Positions 1 to 8,515 of a stretch of DNA of 64,000 bases are shown here, piece after piece. Both the position numbers and the translations under genes were made by a program. The stretch is taken from positions 1-64,000 of the forward strand of contig NZ_LQPH01000156.1 of assembly GCF_002102255.1 (NCBI RefSeq), in the 5' to 3' direction. The DNA is from Mycobacterium nebraskense. GTDB lineage: Bacteria > Actinomycetota > Actinomycetes > Mycobacteriales > Mycobacteriaceae. How positions within the stretch are numbered: position 1 is the stretch's first letter; every line of letters starts with the position of its first letter. The notes under the pieces were generated by a model that had not been told where the DNA came from, made no database searches, and worked only from the letters and a program-made list of their open reading frames with translations.

Positions 1-81
1 AAAGCCATACCCGACGTCCCTGGGCAGTTCGAAGCCTACGGCCGAGGGCAACAACCACCCTGCAAGAAAGGTAAGGAAGAC

Positions 82-867
82 ATGCCTGAGGGGTTTTACC
101 GGCTGTGCGAGTGGATCGTCCCGCCCCTGGTCGCGATGCAGGGGACCAAATTCACGTATCGCGGCCTGGAGAACATTCCCGAGCGCGGCGGCGCCCTGCT
201 GGCCCAGAACCACACCAGCTACCTGGACTGGCTGCCGACGCTCCTCGCCGTGCGTGAGCGGCGTCGGCGCGCGTACTTCATGATCAAGGCGGAAATGGCC
301 GACGTCAAAGCGGTCAACTACGTCATCGAGCACGCCAGGCTGATCCCGGTGGACCGCAGGACCGGGCACGACGCGCTCGATGTGGCCGTGCAGCGGCTGC
401 GGCAGGGCGAGCTCATCGGGATGCACCCCGAAGCCACGATCAGCCGAAGCTTCGAGCTTCGGGAGTTCAAGACCGGTGCGGCCCGGATGGCGCTGGACGC
501 GCAGGTGCCGATCGTTCCGGTGATCGTCTGGGGTGCGCACCGGATTTGGCCAAAGGATCATCCAAAGAAGGTGTGGCGCAACAAGGTTCCGATCACCGTC
601 GCCGCCGGGCGGCCGCTGCCGCCGCACGGCACGCCCGAGCAGCTCAACGCGGCGCTGCGCGAGGCGATGACGGCGTTGCTGTACCGGGTGCAGGAGGAAT
701 ACCCGCATCCGGAGGGCGAATTCTGGGTGCCGCGTCGGCTCGGCGGCGCCGCGCCCACCCAGGAAGATTCGCGGGCGATCCGCCTGTCGGAGCTGCAGGC
801 GCGGATGCAGAAATACGGCACCGACGGCGTGACCCGACCGGGACAGAACCAGAGCGGAGTGCATTGA
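82..867 (+). CDS. 1-acyl-glycerol-3-phosphate acyltransferase family protein (Rv3816c-like)
   Basis: A PlsC-family lysophospholipid acyltransferase of 261 aa that would transfer an acyl chain to a lysophospholipid at the membrane. The HX4D catalytic motif is seen as NHTSYLDW (His44, Asp49), and a second family block, HPEAT, lies near residues 115-119. An AAGGAAG ribosome site sits just before the ATG. The frame stays open to the left edge of the window, so a longer N-terminus cannot be excluded, but the upstream codons do not resemble the family. A HAD hydrolase follows 46 nt later on the same strand. The family is clear; the substrate is unknown. Confidence 0.85.
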   Translation: MPEGFYRLCEWIVPPLVAMQGTKFTYRGLENIPERGGALLAQNHTSYLDWLPTLLAVRERRRRAYFMIKAEMADVKAVNYVIEHARLIPVDRRTGHDALDVAVQRLRQGELIGMHPEATISRSFELREFKTGAARMALDAQVPIVPVIVWGAHRIWPKDHPKKVWRNKVPITVAAGRPLPPHGTPEQLNAALREAMTALLYRVQEEYPHPEGEFWVPRRLGGAAPTQEDSRAIRLSELQARMQKYGTDGVTRPGQNQSGVH

Positions 868-913
868 TCACACCGGCCAGCTGCGAAGGCCGAAGCGCCC
901 GAATGACTTCAAC

Positions 914-1729
914 GTGACTCAGCCGGCGCTCATAGCCTGCGACGTCGACGGCACCTTGTTCGACGAAAACGAAACCATCACCCCGCGCACCCGCGATGCC
1001 GTGCGGACCGCCGTCGCCGCCGGCGCGACATTCGTCGTGGCGACCGGCCGCCCGCCGCGGTGGATACGCCCGGTCGTCGACGCGCTCGGCTTCGCGCCGA
1101 TCGCGGTGTGCGCCAACGGTGCCGTCGTCTACGACCCGGCGACCGACCGGGTGGTGTCGACGCGCACGCTGCCCGTCGACACCCTGGCCGAGTTGGCGGA
1201 GCTCGCGACGCGCGTCATCCCGGGCGCGGGCCTGGCCGTCGAGCGAATCGGCGAGAGTGCCCACGACACGGCGACCCCCCAGTTCATCAGCTCGCCCGGC
1301 TACGAACATGCCTGGCTGAATCCGGACAACACCGAGGTGTCGATCGAGGACCTGCTGAGCGCGCCGGCGATCAAGCTGCTCATCCGCCGAAGCGGGGCCC
1401 GCAGCGCCGACATGGCCGCCGAACTCGCCAAGCATGTCGGCATCGAGGGCGATATCACCTACTCCACCAACAACGGGCTCGTGGAAATCGTGCCGCTGGG
1501 CGTCAGCAAGGCCACCGGTGTGGACGAGATCGCCAGGCCTCTGCAGATCACCAGCGGGGAGGTGGTGGCGTTCGGCGACATGCCCAACGACCTACCGCTG
1601 CTGCGCTGGGCCGGTCATGGCGTGGCGATGGGCAACGCCCATCCCGACGTGCAGGCCGCGGCCGACGAGGTCACCGCCGCCAACAATGACGACGGAGTGG
1701 GGCGGGTGCTGGAGCGCTGGTGGCTCTAG
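914..1729 (+). CDS. Cof-type HAD-superfamily hydrolase (Rv3813c-like)
   Basis: A 271-aa haloacid-dehalogenase-type phosphatase of the Cof/IIB subclass. Motif I is DVDGTLFD, with the nucleophile Asp10 and the acid/base Asp12. Motif IV is GDMPNDLP with Asp222, followed by the usual GNAHPDVQAAADEVT block. GTG start. Members dephosphorylate sugar phosphates or cofactors, but the substrate cannot be read from sequence. Its stop codon overlaps that of the convergent amidase gene in a shared CTAG, so the two 3' ends have no spacer. Confidence 0.88.
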   Translation: MTQPALIACDVDGTLFDENETITPRTRDAVRTAVAAGATFVVATGRPPRWIRPVVDALGFAPIAVCANGAVVYDPATDRVVSTRTLPVDTLAELAELATRVIPGAGLAVERIGESAHDTATPQFISSPGYEHAWLNPDNTEVSIEDLLSAPAIKLLIRRSGARSADMAAELAKHVGIEGDITYSTNNGLVEIVPLGVSKATGVDEIARPLQITSGEVVAFGDMPNDLPLLRWAGHGVAMGNAHPDVQAAADEVTAANNDDGVGRVLERWWL

Positions 1730-3375
1730 GTGGCGGACGGGTGCGCCGGTAGCGAGAAGTGTTCGGGGGGAACGGTCGGGCCGCTCGGCGATTCCGTCGA
1801 CAGCGGCGTCGTGATGCCTTCGGCGACCTCGGTGACGTTTCCGGTGAGCCGTTCGTAGTTCAGGGTTCCGTGCTGGAAGTTCTGCGTAATCTGTAGCGGC
1901 TCTTGAAGTTCCGCGCTCGTTGGCAAGCCGAGCGGACCGCGTTCGTAACTCAGCGACGCCCAGGCGTCGTAGATCGCGCCGGTCACGGGTTGGGCGCCGG
2001 TTTCCGGCGACCAGTACATCGCACCCCTGGCGAACGTGACGTACCGCGCGTCACCCTCGGCGCTGTCCTCCGGAGAGGTCGGCGCGCCCAGCGCGCTGTT
2101 CATGCCGCCGATCGCCTGCCAATGGTCGTAGATCGCGCCACCCTGCAAGGCCTTGATCAATTCCTCCGGCGGGTCGTTGAAATGCGAAGCGATATCGCGT
2201 ACTTCGTCCATCAGGGCGTAGGCGGCGTTGCCGGGGCAATCGGTGTTGCCGACGTCGCGGTGGGTGAAGATCGTCGGCAGCGTCGCGATGGAACCGGCCG
2301 CGAAGGTGGTGTAGTGGCTACCCGCCGACTCCAGGGCCACCGTGCCCTTGGGGTCGACGCCGTCCAGGCCCAGCCGCCAGCCGAGCAGCCTGCCCAGGGT
2401 GCGCAGCTGGATCGGCGTGGGCGGTACGTCGTCGAAATTGCCGATCATCGCCACGCCCCAGGTGTTGCGGTTGAACCCACCGGTGTGGAAGGCCTCGACC
2501 GCTTTGGTCAGCCCCCCGGCGCTGCCCTCGAACACCTGGCCGTACTTGTCGACAAGGGCGTTGTAGGCGATGTCGCACCACCCCAGAGTCTTGCTGTGGT
2601 AGGTGTAGATGGCCTTGACGATCCCGGCCGATTCCAGCGGCGAGTAGTCGTTGCTGCCGGCGGTGTGGTGCACGACCGCGGCACGAATCCCGTTGTCGTA
2701 CTGCGGACTACCGCATCGCAGCGATTCGTCGGCGCCCCATTCCGCCCGGCTGATGATGGCGGGGGCCTGGCCGGGCATCAAGACCCCGGATGGCGGCGTC
2801 CACTGCGCTTTCGCCGGCGCTTGCGGTGGCGAGATGAGGATGGCGGAGATGTTCTGCCCGAAGGGTTGTTCCCTGGACGCCGGCTTGTAGCCGAGCCCGG
2901 CCTCGTCGGCCGGGTCCTTGGGGGGTGCGGGGAGTGTCCCCAGGGTCACCGGCGCGTCGATCGGTCGGGTGACGGCGATCTGGACGGTCGTGGTGGTGCC
3001 GACGAACACCGGGTCGGTGCCGCGCGGCCCCTCGAGTGACCCGGCCGCCGTCGCCCCGTCGGGCGCCGCGGTTTCGTACTCGGTCTGGTACCAGGGCCCC
3101 CACGAACCGTCGGGGCGCTTCGCCCGCACCCGGGTCGACGTGCCGGCCAGGTCGCCGGTGAGGGCGACGAGCGAGAACGGGGTGTCCTGGCTGATCTCGC
3201 GAACCGTGACGCCGCCGCCCAGCCCGATCAGCGGCTGTTCGGCCAGTTGGGTGTCGTGGGCGGGCGGCGGGCCGGCCGTCCCGCGGTCGCGCGTCGTGTC
3301 CGCCACCCAGGACACGATGACGACGGTCGCCGCGATGGCGGTGAGCAACGTCGTCGGCCCACGACTAGGAGACAC
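1726..3375 (-). CDS. N-acetylmuramoyl-L-alanine amidase-like PGRP protein with LGFP repeats (Rv3811-like)
   Basis: An exported 549-aa cell-wall protein. An N-terminal hydrophobic segment (about residues 8-25) is a signal peptide or anchor. A peptidoglycan-recognition/type-2 amidase domain runs from ISRAEWGAD (about 209) to 395, with likely zinc ligands in VVHHTAG (His236/237), His372 in THRDVGNTDCPGN, and Cys380. The C-terminus has LGFP-type wall-binding repeats (GAIYDHWQAIGG, GAIYDAW...LGLPT). GTG start. Likely role: binding or cleavage of peptidoglycan stem peptides outside the membrane. It lies head-to-tail downstream of erp on the same strand and converges on the HAD gene. Confidence 0.88.
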   Translation of the reverse strand: MSPSRGPTTLLTAIAATVVIVSWVADTTRDRGTAGPPPAHDTQLAEQPLIGLGGGVTVREISQDTPFSLVALTGDLAGTSTRVRAKRPDGSWGPWYQTEYETAAPDGATAAGSLEGPRGTDPVFVGTTTTVQIAVTRPIDAPVTLGTLPAPPKDPADEAGLGYKPASREQPFGQNISAILISPPQAPAKAQWTPPSGVLMPGQAPAIISRAEWGADESLRCGSPQYDNGIRAAVVHHTAGSNDYSPLESAGIVKAIYTYHSKTLGWCDIAYNALVDKYGQVFEGSAGGLTKAVEAFHTGGFNRNTWGVAMIGNFDDVPPTPIQLRTLGRLLGWRLGLDGVDPKGTVALESAGSHYTTFAAGSIATLPTIFTHRDVGNTDCPGNAAYALMDEVRDIASHFNDPPEELIKALQGGAIYDHWQAIGGMNSALGAPTSPEDSAEGDARYVTFARGAMYWSPETGAQPVTGAIYDAWASLSYERGPLGLPTSAELQEPLQITQNFQHGTLNYERLTGNVTEVAEGITTPLSTESPSGPTVPPEHFSLPAHPSAT

Positions 3376-3445
3376 CAGGCGATGTTACTTGTGTTTCTAA
3401 TGTTAATGATGAGACGACACGAACTGGCCAGGGGGAATCTGAGCG

Positions 3446-3485
3446 AAAATCGACGGCACCGCAGAAAGAATCTGCGGTGCCGTCT
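3446..3485 (-). terminator. Intrinsic terminator of erp
   Basis: A near-perfect 14-bp stem (GACGGCACCGCAGA paired with TCTGCGGTGCCGTC) with a 5-nt loop. In the minus-strand direction it follows the erp stop and is succeeded by GATTTTCGC. This fits a rho-independent terminator separating erp from the amidase gene. Confidence 0.7.
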
Positions 3486-3508
3486 GGTTGGAGGGTTCCC
3501 CCGAAGGT

Positions 3509-4543
3509 CTAGACGGGAGGCAGGACCGGTGCCGCACCGGCGGCAGCCGGTAACGCGCCGGCAGCACCCGCGGCGGCCGGCAGGGCACCCGCGGCGCCCG
3601 GCAGAGCACCCGCGGCGCCCGGCAGAGCACCAGCGGCACCCGGCAGGGCACCGGCGGCACCCGGCAGGGCACCGGCGGCACCCGGGAGCGCGCCCGCGCC
3701 GCCACGCATACCCTGCGTGATCGCCGGCATCACCAAGCCCTTGAGCAGATCGATGGCCTGACCGGCGCCGAGCTGGTTGGCGGCCTGCATCACGTCGTTG
3801 ACCAGACCACCGCCGCCGCCGCTGGAGCTCCCGCTCCCGCCGCCGAGGCCGGTGCCGCCACCGATCGGTGAACCGTTGCCGAAGGACGACGGGTCACCGA
3901 GGATCGGGTAGGTGCCGTCGGCGCCCGGGTCCAAACTGGCCGGAGCCGTGATCGGCACCTCACCCTGAGCGGCCGTCGGAGTGCCCAGTCCGGGCGCGAT
4001 GCCGGCCGGGCTGGTCAGCCCGGGGTTGGAAAGCGCGGGGTTGAGCCCCGCACCCGGGGTCGCCACTCCCGCGCCCGGCGTGGTCGGCAGCGCGCCGGGC
4101 GCGGTGAGCCCTGGCGTCGTGGGCGCCAGGCCCGGGCTCGCCAGACTTGGGCTGGTCAGGCCGGGGCTCGTCAAGCCGGGACTGGTCAGGCCGGGGCTCG
4201 TCAACCCCGGGCTCGTCAAGCCCGGACTCGTGAGTCCCGGTGTCCCGAGGCCTGGAGTGCCCAGGCCGGGGCTGGTCAGCCCCGGAGTGCTGGTCGCACC
4301 CCCGCTCAGCGCGGGCACGGGGGGCAGATTGATCCCGAATTGCGACAGCCCCTGCGACAGCGCGCCCATCAGCTCACCGGGCAGGTCGCTCATCACGGCC
4401 GCCTGCTTGAAATCGTGGTGCTCGGGCGGCTTGCTGCCGGCCGTCGATTCGTAGACAAGGAAGTATGCGCAAGGACTCGCCACTGCCACAGCGGCGACCG
4501 CGCTCATGGCTGTCGAAAGCTTGCGTCGGCGTCGGTTCGGCAC
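3509..4543 (-). CDS. erp: Exported repetitive protein Erp
   Basis: A 344-aa secreted surface protein (PirG/Rv3810 family, a virulence-associated envelope protein). A basic N-terminus (PNRRRRK) and hydrophobic stretch form the signal sequence. Residues about 87-140 carry PGLTS-type pentapeptide repeats, the Erp hallmark. A Gly/Ser-rich linker (224-246) and a conserved segment (248-282) follow. The C-terminus (283-335) is an almost perfect GALPGAA heptad-like array, different from the central repeats. GTG start with GAGGAG about 7 nt upstream. Divergent from glf. The repeat regions are prone to slippage, so length variation between strains is expected. The M. tuberculosis protein is about 284 aa from memory, so this one is expanded. 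Confidence 0.93.
   Translation of the reverse strand: MPNRRRRKLSTAMSAVAAVAVASPCAYFLVYESTAGSKPPEHHDFKQAAVMSDLPGELMGALSQGLSQFGINLPPVPALSGGATSTPGLTSPGLGTPGLGTPGLTSPGLTSPGLTSPGLTSPGLTSPGLTSPSLASPGLAPTTPGLTAPGALPTTPGAGVATPGAGLNPALSNPGLTSPAGIAPGLGTPTAAQGEVPITAPASLDPGADGTYPILGDPSSFGNGSPIGGGTGLGGGSGSSSGGGGGLVNDVMQAANQLGAGQAIDLLKGLVMPAITQGMRGGAGALPGAAGALPGAAGALPGAAGALPGAAGALPGAAGALPAAAGAAGALPAAAGAAPVLPPV
3565..3700 (-). repeat. Tandem repeat in erp encoding GALPGAA units
   Basis: About six near-identical units of about 21 nt (a GCGCCCGGCAGRGCACCSGC-like core on the plus strand) encode the alanine/proline-rich C-terminal array of Erp. The unit length is a multiple of three, so gain or loss keeps the frame. 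Confidence 0.8.
4110..4285 (-). repeat. Tandem repeat in erp encoding PGLTS pentapeptides
   Basis: Repeated 15-nt units (CCGGGGCTCGTCAAG-like on the plus strand) encode about ten PGLTS/PGLGT pentapeptides. Adjacent units are nearly identical in DNA, which points to recent duplication. Confidence 0.8.
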
Positions 4544-4810
4544 GGAAGTCTCCTCAATCTGGACAACTCAATCTTCAACTGTGTTGTGTCGGTGCGGCCC
4601 GCCGTTCTAGCTGGCGAGAACCACACAGAGTCGATGGTACGAGTGAGATTGCTGTGACTAGAGTGGTGATATTGAATCGTGAGGTAATTGCGACTCCGAC
4701 TGTGATCGCCGAGCTGACGCGTCCTGAGTCCGCCGTCATTTGGCCGAAGCCGGACTTCCTGGCCTCGCCAAATGGGTTAGGCCCACGCGGTCGGATACCC
4801 TAAGCAACCG
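4544..4810. promoter_or_regulatory. Divergent promoter region between erp and glf
   Basis: 267 nt without a credible gene. The part nearest erp is clearly richer in A+T than the surrounding coding DNA and should hold the promoters of both genes. No canonical -35/-10 pair with good spacing is evident, so individual sites are not assigned. Confidence 0.45.
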
Positions 4811-6079
4811 ATGACCGCTCGTTTCGATCTCCTCGTCGTCGGCTCTGGATTCTTCGGCCTGACCATTGCCGAGCGCGTGGCTACCCAACTCGGGAAGCGC
4901 GTGCTCGTGGTGGAACGCCGCCCGCATATCGGCGGCAACGCCTATTCCGAGGCAGAGCCGCAGACCGGCATCGAGGTCCACAAATACGGCGCCCACCTGT
5001 TCCACACCTCTAATAAGAGAGTCTGGGATTACGTGCGGCAGTTCACCGACTTCACCGACTACCGGCACCGTGTGTTCGCGATGCACAACGGGCAGGCCTA
5101 CCAGTTCCCGATGGGCCTGGGCCTGGTGTCGCAGTTCTTCGGCAGATACTTCACCCCGGACGAAGCGCGCCGGCTGATCGCCGAGCAGGCCGCCGAGATC
5201 AAGACCGAGGACGCGCAAAACCTCGAGGAGAAGGCGATCTCGCTGATCGGCCGACCGTTGTACGAGGCGTTCGTCAAGGGATACACCGCCAAGCAGTGGC
5301 AGACCGATCCCAAGGAACTTCCCGCCGCCAACATCACCCGGCTGCCGGTGCGCTACACCTTCGACAACCGATACTTCAGCGACACCTACGAGGGGCTGCC
5401 GGTCGACGGGTACACGGCGTGGCTGCAGAACATGGCCGCCGACGACCGCATCGAGGTCAGGCTGGACACCGACTGGTTCGACGTCCGCGACCGGCTGCGC
5501 GCCGACAGTCCCGAGGCGCCGGTCGTCTACACCGGCCCACTGGACCGCTACTTCGACTACACCGAAGGCCGGCTCGGCTGGCGCACACTGGATTTCGAAG
5601 TAGAGGTGCTGCCGATCGGGGACTTCCAGGGCACGCCGGTGATGAACTACAACGATCCCGAAGTGCCCTTCACCCGCATCCACGAATTCCGGCACTTCCA
5701 CACCGAGCGCGACTACCCGACCGACAAGACCGTGATCATGCGGGAGTTCTCGCGGTTCGCCGAAGACGAGGACGAGCCCTACTATCCGATCAACACCGAG
5801 GCCGACCGCGCCCTGCTGGCCGCGTACCGAGGGCGGGCGAAGGCCGAAACCGCGTCGTCGAAAGTGCTTTTCGGTGGCCGGTTGGGCACCTACCAATATC
5901 TGGATATGCACATGGCGATTGCCAGCGCACTGAACATGTACGACAACACCCTCGCGCCGCACTTGCGCGACGGGAAAGCTCTAGTGGAGGAAGGCGCGGG
6001 GGGATGCGCGCCGGCGACGATGCAGTGGGGGCACCTCCCGCTTGCGGGGGACGAAGCGAGGGGGAGGAGCGGCGCCTAA
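4811..6079 (+). CDS. glf: UDP-galactopyranose mutase
   Basis: FAD-dependent interconversion of UDP-galactopyranose and UDP-galactofuranose, the galactan precursor. The 422-aa product opens with the dinucleotide-binding motif VVGSGFFGLTIAE, then ERRPHIGGNAYSE and HKYGAHLFHTSN, all typical of Glf. The conserved core ends near LAPHLRDG. The last about 25 residues (from about 398, including MQWGHLPLAGDEARG) are not part of the family as I know it (about 399 aa in M. tuberculosis). They are encoded by a palindromic repeat shared with embC. The TAA stop overlaps the glfT2 ATG (TAATG), so the pair is probably coupled. Confidence 0.97.
   Translation: MTARFDLLVVGSGFFGLTIAERVATQLGKRVLVVERRPHIGGNAYSEAEPQTGIEVHKYGAHLFHTSNKRVWDYVRQFTDFTDYRHRVFAMHNGQAYQFPMGLGLVSQFFGRYFTPDEARRLIAEQAAEIKTEDAQNLEEKAISLIGRPLYEAFVKGYTAKQWQTDPKELPAANITRLPVRYTFDNRYFSDTYEGLPVDGYTAWLQNMAADDRIEVRLDTDWFDVRDRLRADSPEAPVVYTGPLDRYFDYTEGRLGWRTLDFEVEVLPIGDFQGTPVMNYNDPEVPFTRIHEFRHFHTERDYPTDKTVIMREFSRFAEDEDEPYYPINTEADRALLAAYRGRAKAETASSKVLFGGRLGTYQYLDMHMAIASALNMYDNTLAPHLRDGKALVEEGAGGCAPATMQWGHLPLAGDEARGRSGA
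6025..6072 (+). repeat. Dispersed palindromic repeat, copy 1 (3' end of glf)
   Basis: Core 6025-6051 begins GTGGGGGCACCTCCCGCT and ends GCGGGGGA. It matches 26 of 27 bases at 36792-36818 in embC. CCCGC/GCGGG and the flanking CCTCCCGCTT...AAGCGAGG can fold into a hairpin. The GGGGGAGGAG at its right edge sits about 10 nt before the glfT2 ATG and probably acts as its ribosome site. Confidence 0.7.
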
Positions 6080-7974
6080 TGACTGCTGTAAGCCTGCTTT
6101 CCAGAATCATCCTGCCGCGTCCGGGCGAGCCCCTCGACGTGCGCAAGCTGTACCTGGAGGAATCGACCACCAATGCGCGGCGCGCGCACGCCACCAGCCG
6201 CACCTCGCTCGAGATCGGCAAAGAGTCCGAGGTGTCGTTCGCCACGTACTTCAACGCCTTCCCGGCCAGCTACTGGCGCCGCTGGTCGATCTGCACGTCG
6301 GTGGCGCTGCGGGTCGAGCTGACCGGCACCGGCCGCGTCGACGTGTACCGGACCAAGGCCACCGGGGTGCGGATCTCCGTCGAGGGCCGCCAATTCGTCG
6401 GCACCGACGATCAGCCGGCCATCGTCGAGATCGAGGTGCCGCTCAAGCCGTTCGAGGACGGCGGCTGGATCTGGTTCGACATCACCACCGACACCGCGGT
6501 CAGCTTGGTGAGCGGTGGCTGGTATGCCACCGAGGCCGCCCCGGGTACGGCCAACATCGCCGTCGGCATCCCCACGTTCAATCGGCCCGCCGATTGCGTC
6601 AACGCCCTGGCCGACCTCACCGCGGATCCGTTGGTGGACGCGGTGATTGGGGCCGTGATCGTCCCGGACCAGGGCGTGCGCAAGGTGCGCGATCATCCGG
6701 ACTTCGCGGCAGCGGCCGCCGGCCTGGGCAACCGGCTGTCCATCCACGACCAGCCCAACCTCGGCGGTTCCGGCGGTTATAGCCGAGTGATGTACGAGGC
6801 GCTGAAAAACACGGACTGTCAACAGATTTTGTTCATGGACGACGACATCCGCATCGAGCCGGACACGATCCTGCGGGTGCTGGCGTTGCACCGCTTCGCC
6901 AAGACGCCCATGCTCATCGGCGGTCAGATGCTCAACCTGCAGGAGCCGTCGCACCTGCACATCATGGGCGAGGTCGTCAACCAGTCGAACTTTATGTGGA
7001 CCGCCGCGCCGCACGCCGAATACGACCACGACTTCGCCGAATTCCCGTTGAACGACAACAACGCTCGGAGCGCGCTGCTGCACCGGCGCATCGACGTCGA
7101 TTTCAACGGGTGGTGGACGTGCATGATCCCGCGGCAAGTCGCCGAGGAGCTGGGACAGCCGCTGCCGCTGTTCATCAAATGGGACGACGCCGAATACGGT
7201 CTGCGCGCCGGCGAGCACGGATATCCGACCGTCACGCTGCCCGGCGCGGCGATCTGGCACATGGCCTGGAGCGACAAGGACGACGCCATCGACTGGCAGG
7301 CGTACTTCCATCTGCGCAACAGGCTGGTGGTCGCCGCGATGCACTGGGACGGTGATGTCACCGGACTGGTTCGCAGTCACCTGAAGGCTACGCTGAAACA
7401 CCTTGCTTGCCTTGAGTATTCGACCGTGGCGATCCAGAACAAGGCCATCGACGACTTCTTGGCCGGCCCGGAGCACATCTTCTCGATCCTGGAATCCGCG
7501 CTGCCCGAGGTGCATCGTCTGCGCAAGGCATACCCGGACGCGGTGGTGCTGCCGGCGGCGAGCGAACTGCCGCCGCCGGCGAACAAGACCAAGGCGATGA
7601 AGCCGCCGGTGAACCCGCTGTCGATCGGTTACCGGCTGGCCCGCGGCATCGCGCACAACGCGACCAAGGCCGACCCCGAAGCCCACCAGCGCCCGGAGTT
7701 CAACGTGCCGACCCAGGACGCCCGCTGGTTCCGGCTGTGCACGGTCGACGGCGTCACCGTGACGACGGCCGATGGGTGCGGCGTGGTCTACCGGCAACGC
7801 GATCGGCGCAAGATGTTCCAGCTGCTGTTCGCCTCGCTGCGCCGGCAGCGCCGGCTGGTGGGCCGGTTCGACGAGATGCGCAAGACGTACCGGGGCGCGT
7901 TGCCGGTGCTGTCGAGCAAGCAGAAGTGGGAGACGGCGCTGCTACCCGCGCACGCCGAGCGAGAGCATGCCTGA
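6079..7974 (+). CDS. glfT2: Galactofuranosyltransferase GlfT2 (galactan polymerase)
   Basis: A GT-A fold bifunctional enzyme (631 aa) that adds alternating beta-1,5 and beta-1,6 Galf residues from UDP-Galf to the lipid-linked galactan primer on the cytoplasmic face. An N-terminal beta-sandwich (to about 150) precedes GIPTFNRP (about 160), the metal-binding DDD (Asp254-256 in FMDDDIRIEP), GWWTCMIPRQ, and WDDAEYGLR with the catalytic-base region. The start is the ATG overlapping the glf stop. It gives MTAVSLLSRIILPRPGEP, matching the family N-terminus, whereas the longer upstream frame runs through glf. The stop is overlapped by the PAP2 gene. Confidence 0.97.
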   Translation: MTAVSLLSRIILPRPGEPLDVRKLYLEESTTNARRAHATSRTSLEIGKESEVSFATYFNAFPASYWRRWSICTSVALRVELTGTGRVDVYRTKATGVRISVEGRQFVGTDDQPAIVEIEVPLKPFEDGGWIWFDITTDTAVSLVSGGWYATEAAPGTANIAVGIPTFNRPADCVNALADLTADPLVDAVIGAVIVPDQGVRKVRDHPDFAAAAAGLGNRLSIHDQPNLGGSGGYSRVMYEALKNTDCQQILFMDDDIRIEPDTILRVLALHRFAKTPMLIGGQMLNLQEPSHLHIMGEVVNQSNFMWTAAPHAEYDHDFAEFPLNDNNARSALLHRRIDVDFNGWWTCMIPRQVAEELGQPLPLFIKWDDAEYGLRAGEHGYPTVTLPGAAIWHMAWSDKDDAIDWQAYFHLRNRLVVAAMHWDGDVTGLVRSHLKATLKHLACLEYSTVAIQNKAIDDFLAGPEHIFSILESALPEVHRLRKAYPDAVVLPAASELPPPANKTKAMKPPVNPLSIGYRLARGIAHNATKADPEAHQRPEFNVPTQDARWFRLCTVDGVTVTTADGCGVVYRQRDRRKMFQLLFASLRRQRRLVGRFDEMRKTYRGALPVLSSKQKWETALLPAHAEREHA

Positions 7975-8515
7975 AGCCCCTCCTTCCAGGCCCCCTACTG
8001 GGGAGGTGGCCGCGCTCGTGGCCGTGCAATCGGCCTTGGCCGATCGCCCCGGTGTGCTGACGGCGGCGCGCGGGCTGTCCCATTTCGGCGAACACAGCAT
8101 CGGCTGGCTGGTCGTGGCGGCGGTGGGCGCGCTGTTGATGCCGAAACGGAGCTGGGATTGGCTGGTGGCCGGGGCCGGCGCGTTCGCCGCGCACGCCGCC
8201 GCCGTGCTGGTCAAGCGGGTGGTGCGGCGCAAGCGGCCGCACGATCCGGCCGTCGTGGTGAACGTCGGCACGCCCAGCCAGCTGAGTTTCCCGTCCGCGC
8301 ATGCCACCTCGACGACGGCCGCGGCCATCCTGATGGGCCGGATCACCGGTTTACCGCTGCCCGCCCTGTTGGTTCCCCCGATGGCGTTGTCGCGCATGCT
8401 GCTGGGGGTGCACTATCCCAGCGACGTGGCCTGCGGCATCGCCCTCGGTGCCACCGTCGCGCGAATCGCCGTTCGGCTTGAAGGCCCGGCGCGGAAGGTC
8501 TGGGCGAATGAGTGA
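7967..8515 (+). CDS. PAP2-family membrane phosphatase (decaprenylphosphoryl-5-phosphoribose phosphatase candidate, Rv3807c-like)
   Basis: A 182-aa membrane phosphatase of the PAP2 superfamily. Three motifs are visible: KRVVRRKRP (KX6RP), PSAHAT (PSGH-like with Ser-Ala-His) and SRMLLGVHYPSDV (SRX5HX3D). Placed before ubiA, it fits the step that removes the 5-phosphate from decaprenylphosphoryl phosphoribose to give DPR, later epimerised by DprE1/E2. The start ATG lies inside the last codons of glfT2 and the stop overlaps ubiA by 8 nt (ATGAGTGA), so all three are probably translated together. The N-terminus (MPEAPPSRPPTGEV) looks slightly longer than that of the M. tuberculosis protein. Confidence 0.88.
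   Translation: MPEAPPSRPPTGEVAALVAVQSALADRPGVLTAARGLSHFGEHSIGWLVVAAVGALLMPKRSWDWLVAGAGAFAAHAAAVLVKRVVRRKRPHDPAVVVNVGTPSQLSFPSAHATSTTAAAILMGRITGLPLPALLVPPMALSRMLLGVHYPSDVACGIALGATVARIAVRLEGPARKVWANE

Noticed and set aside
1..81. 3' end of an upstream gene
   Set aside because: The frame is open but short, shows no recognisable protein sequence, and leads straight into the acyltransferase frame.
4110..4285. Regular repeats in erp considered as a CRISPR array
   Set aside because: There are no spacers; the 15-nt units are contiguous and encode PGLTS pentapeptides of a known protein.
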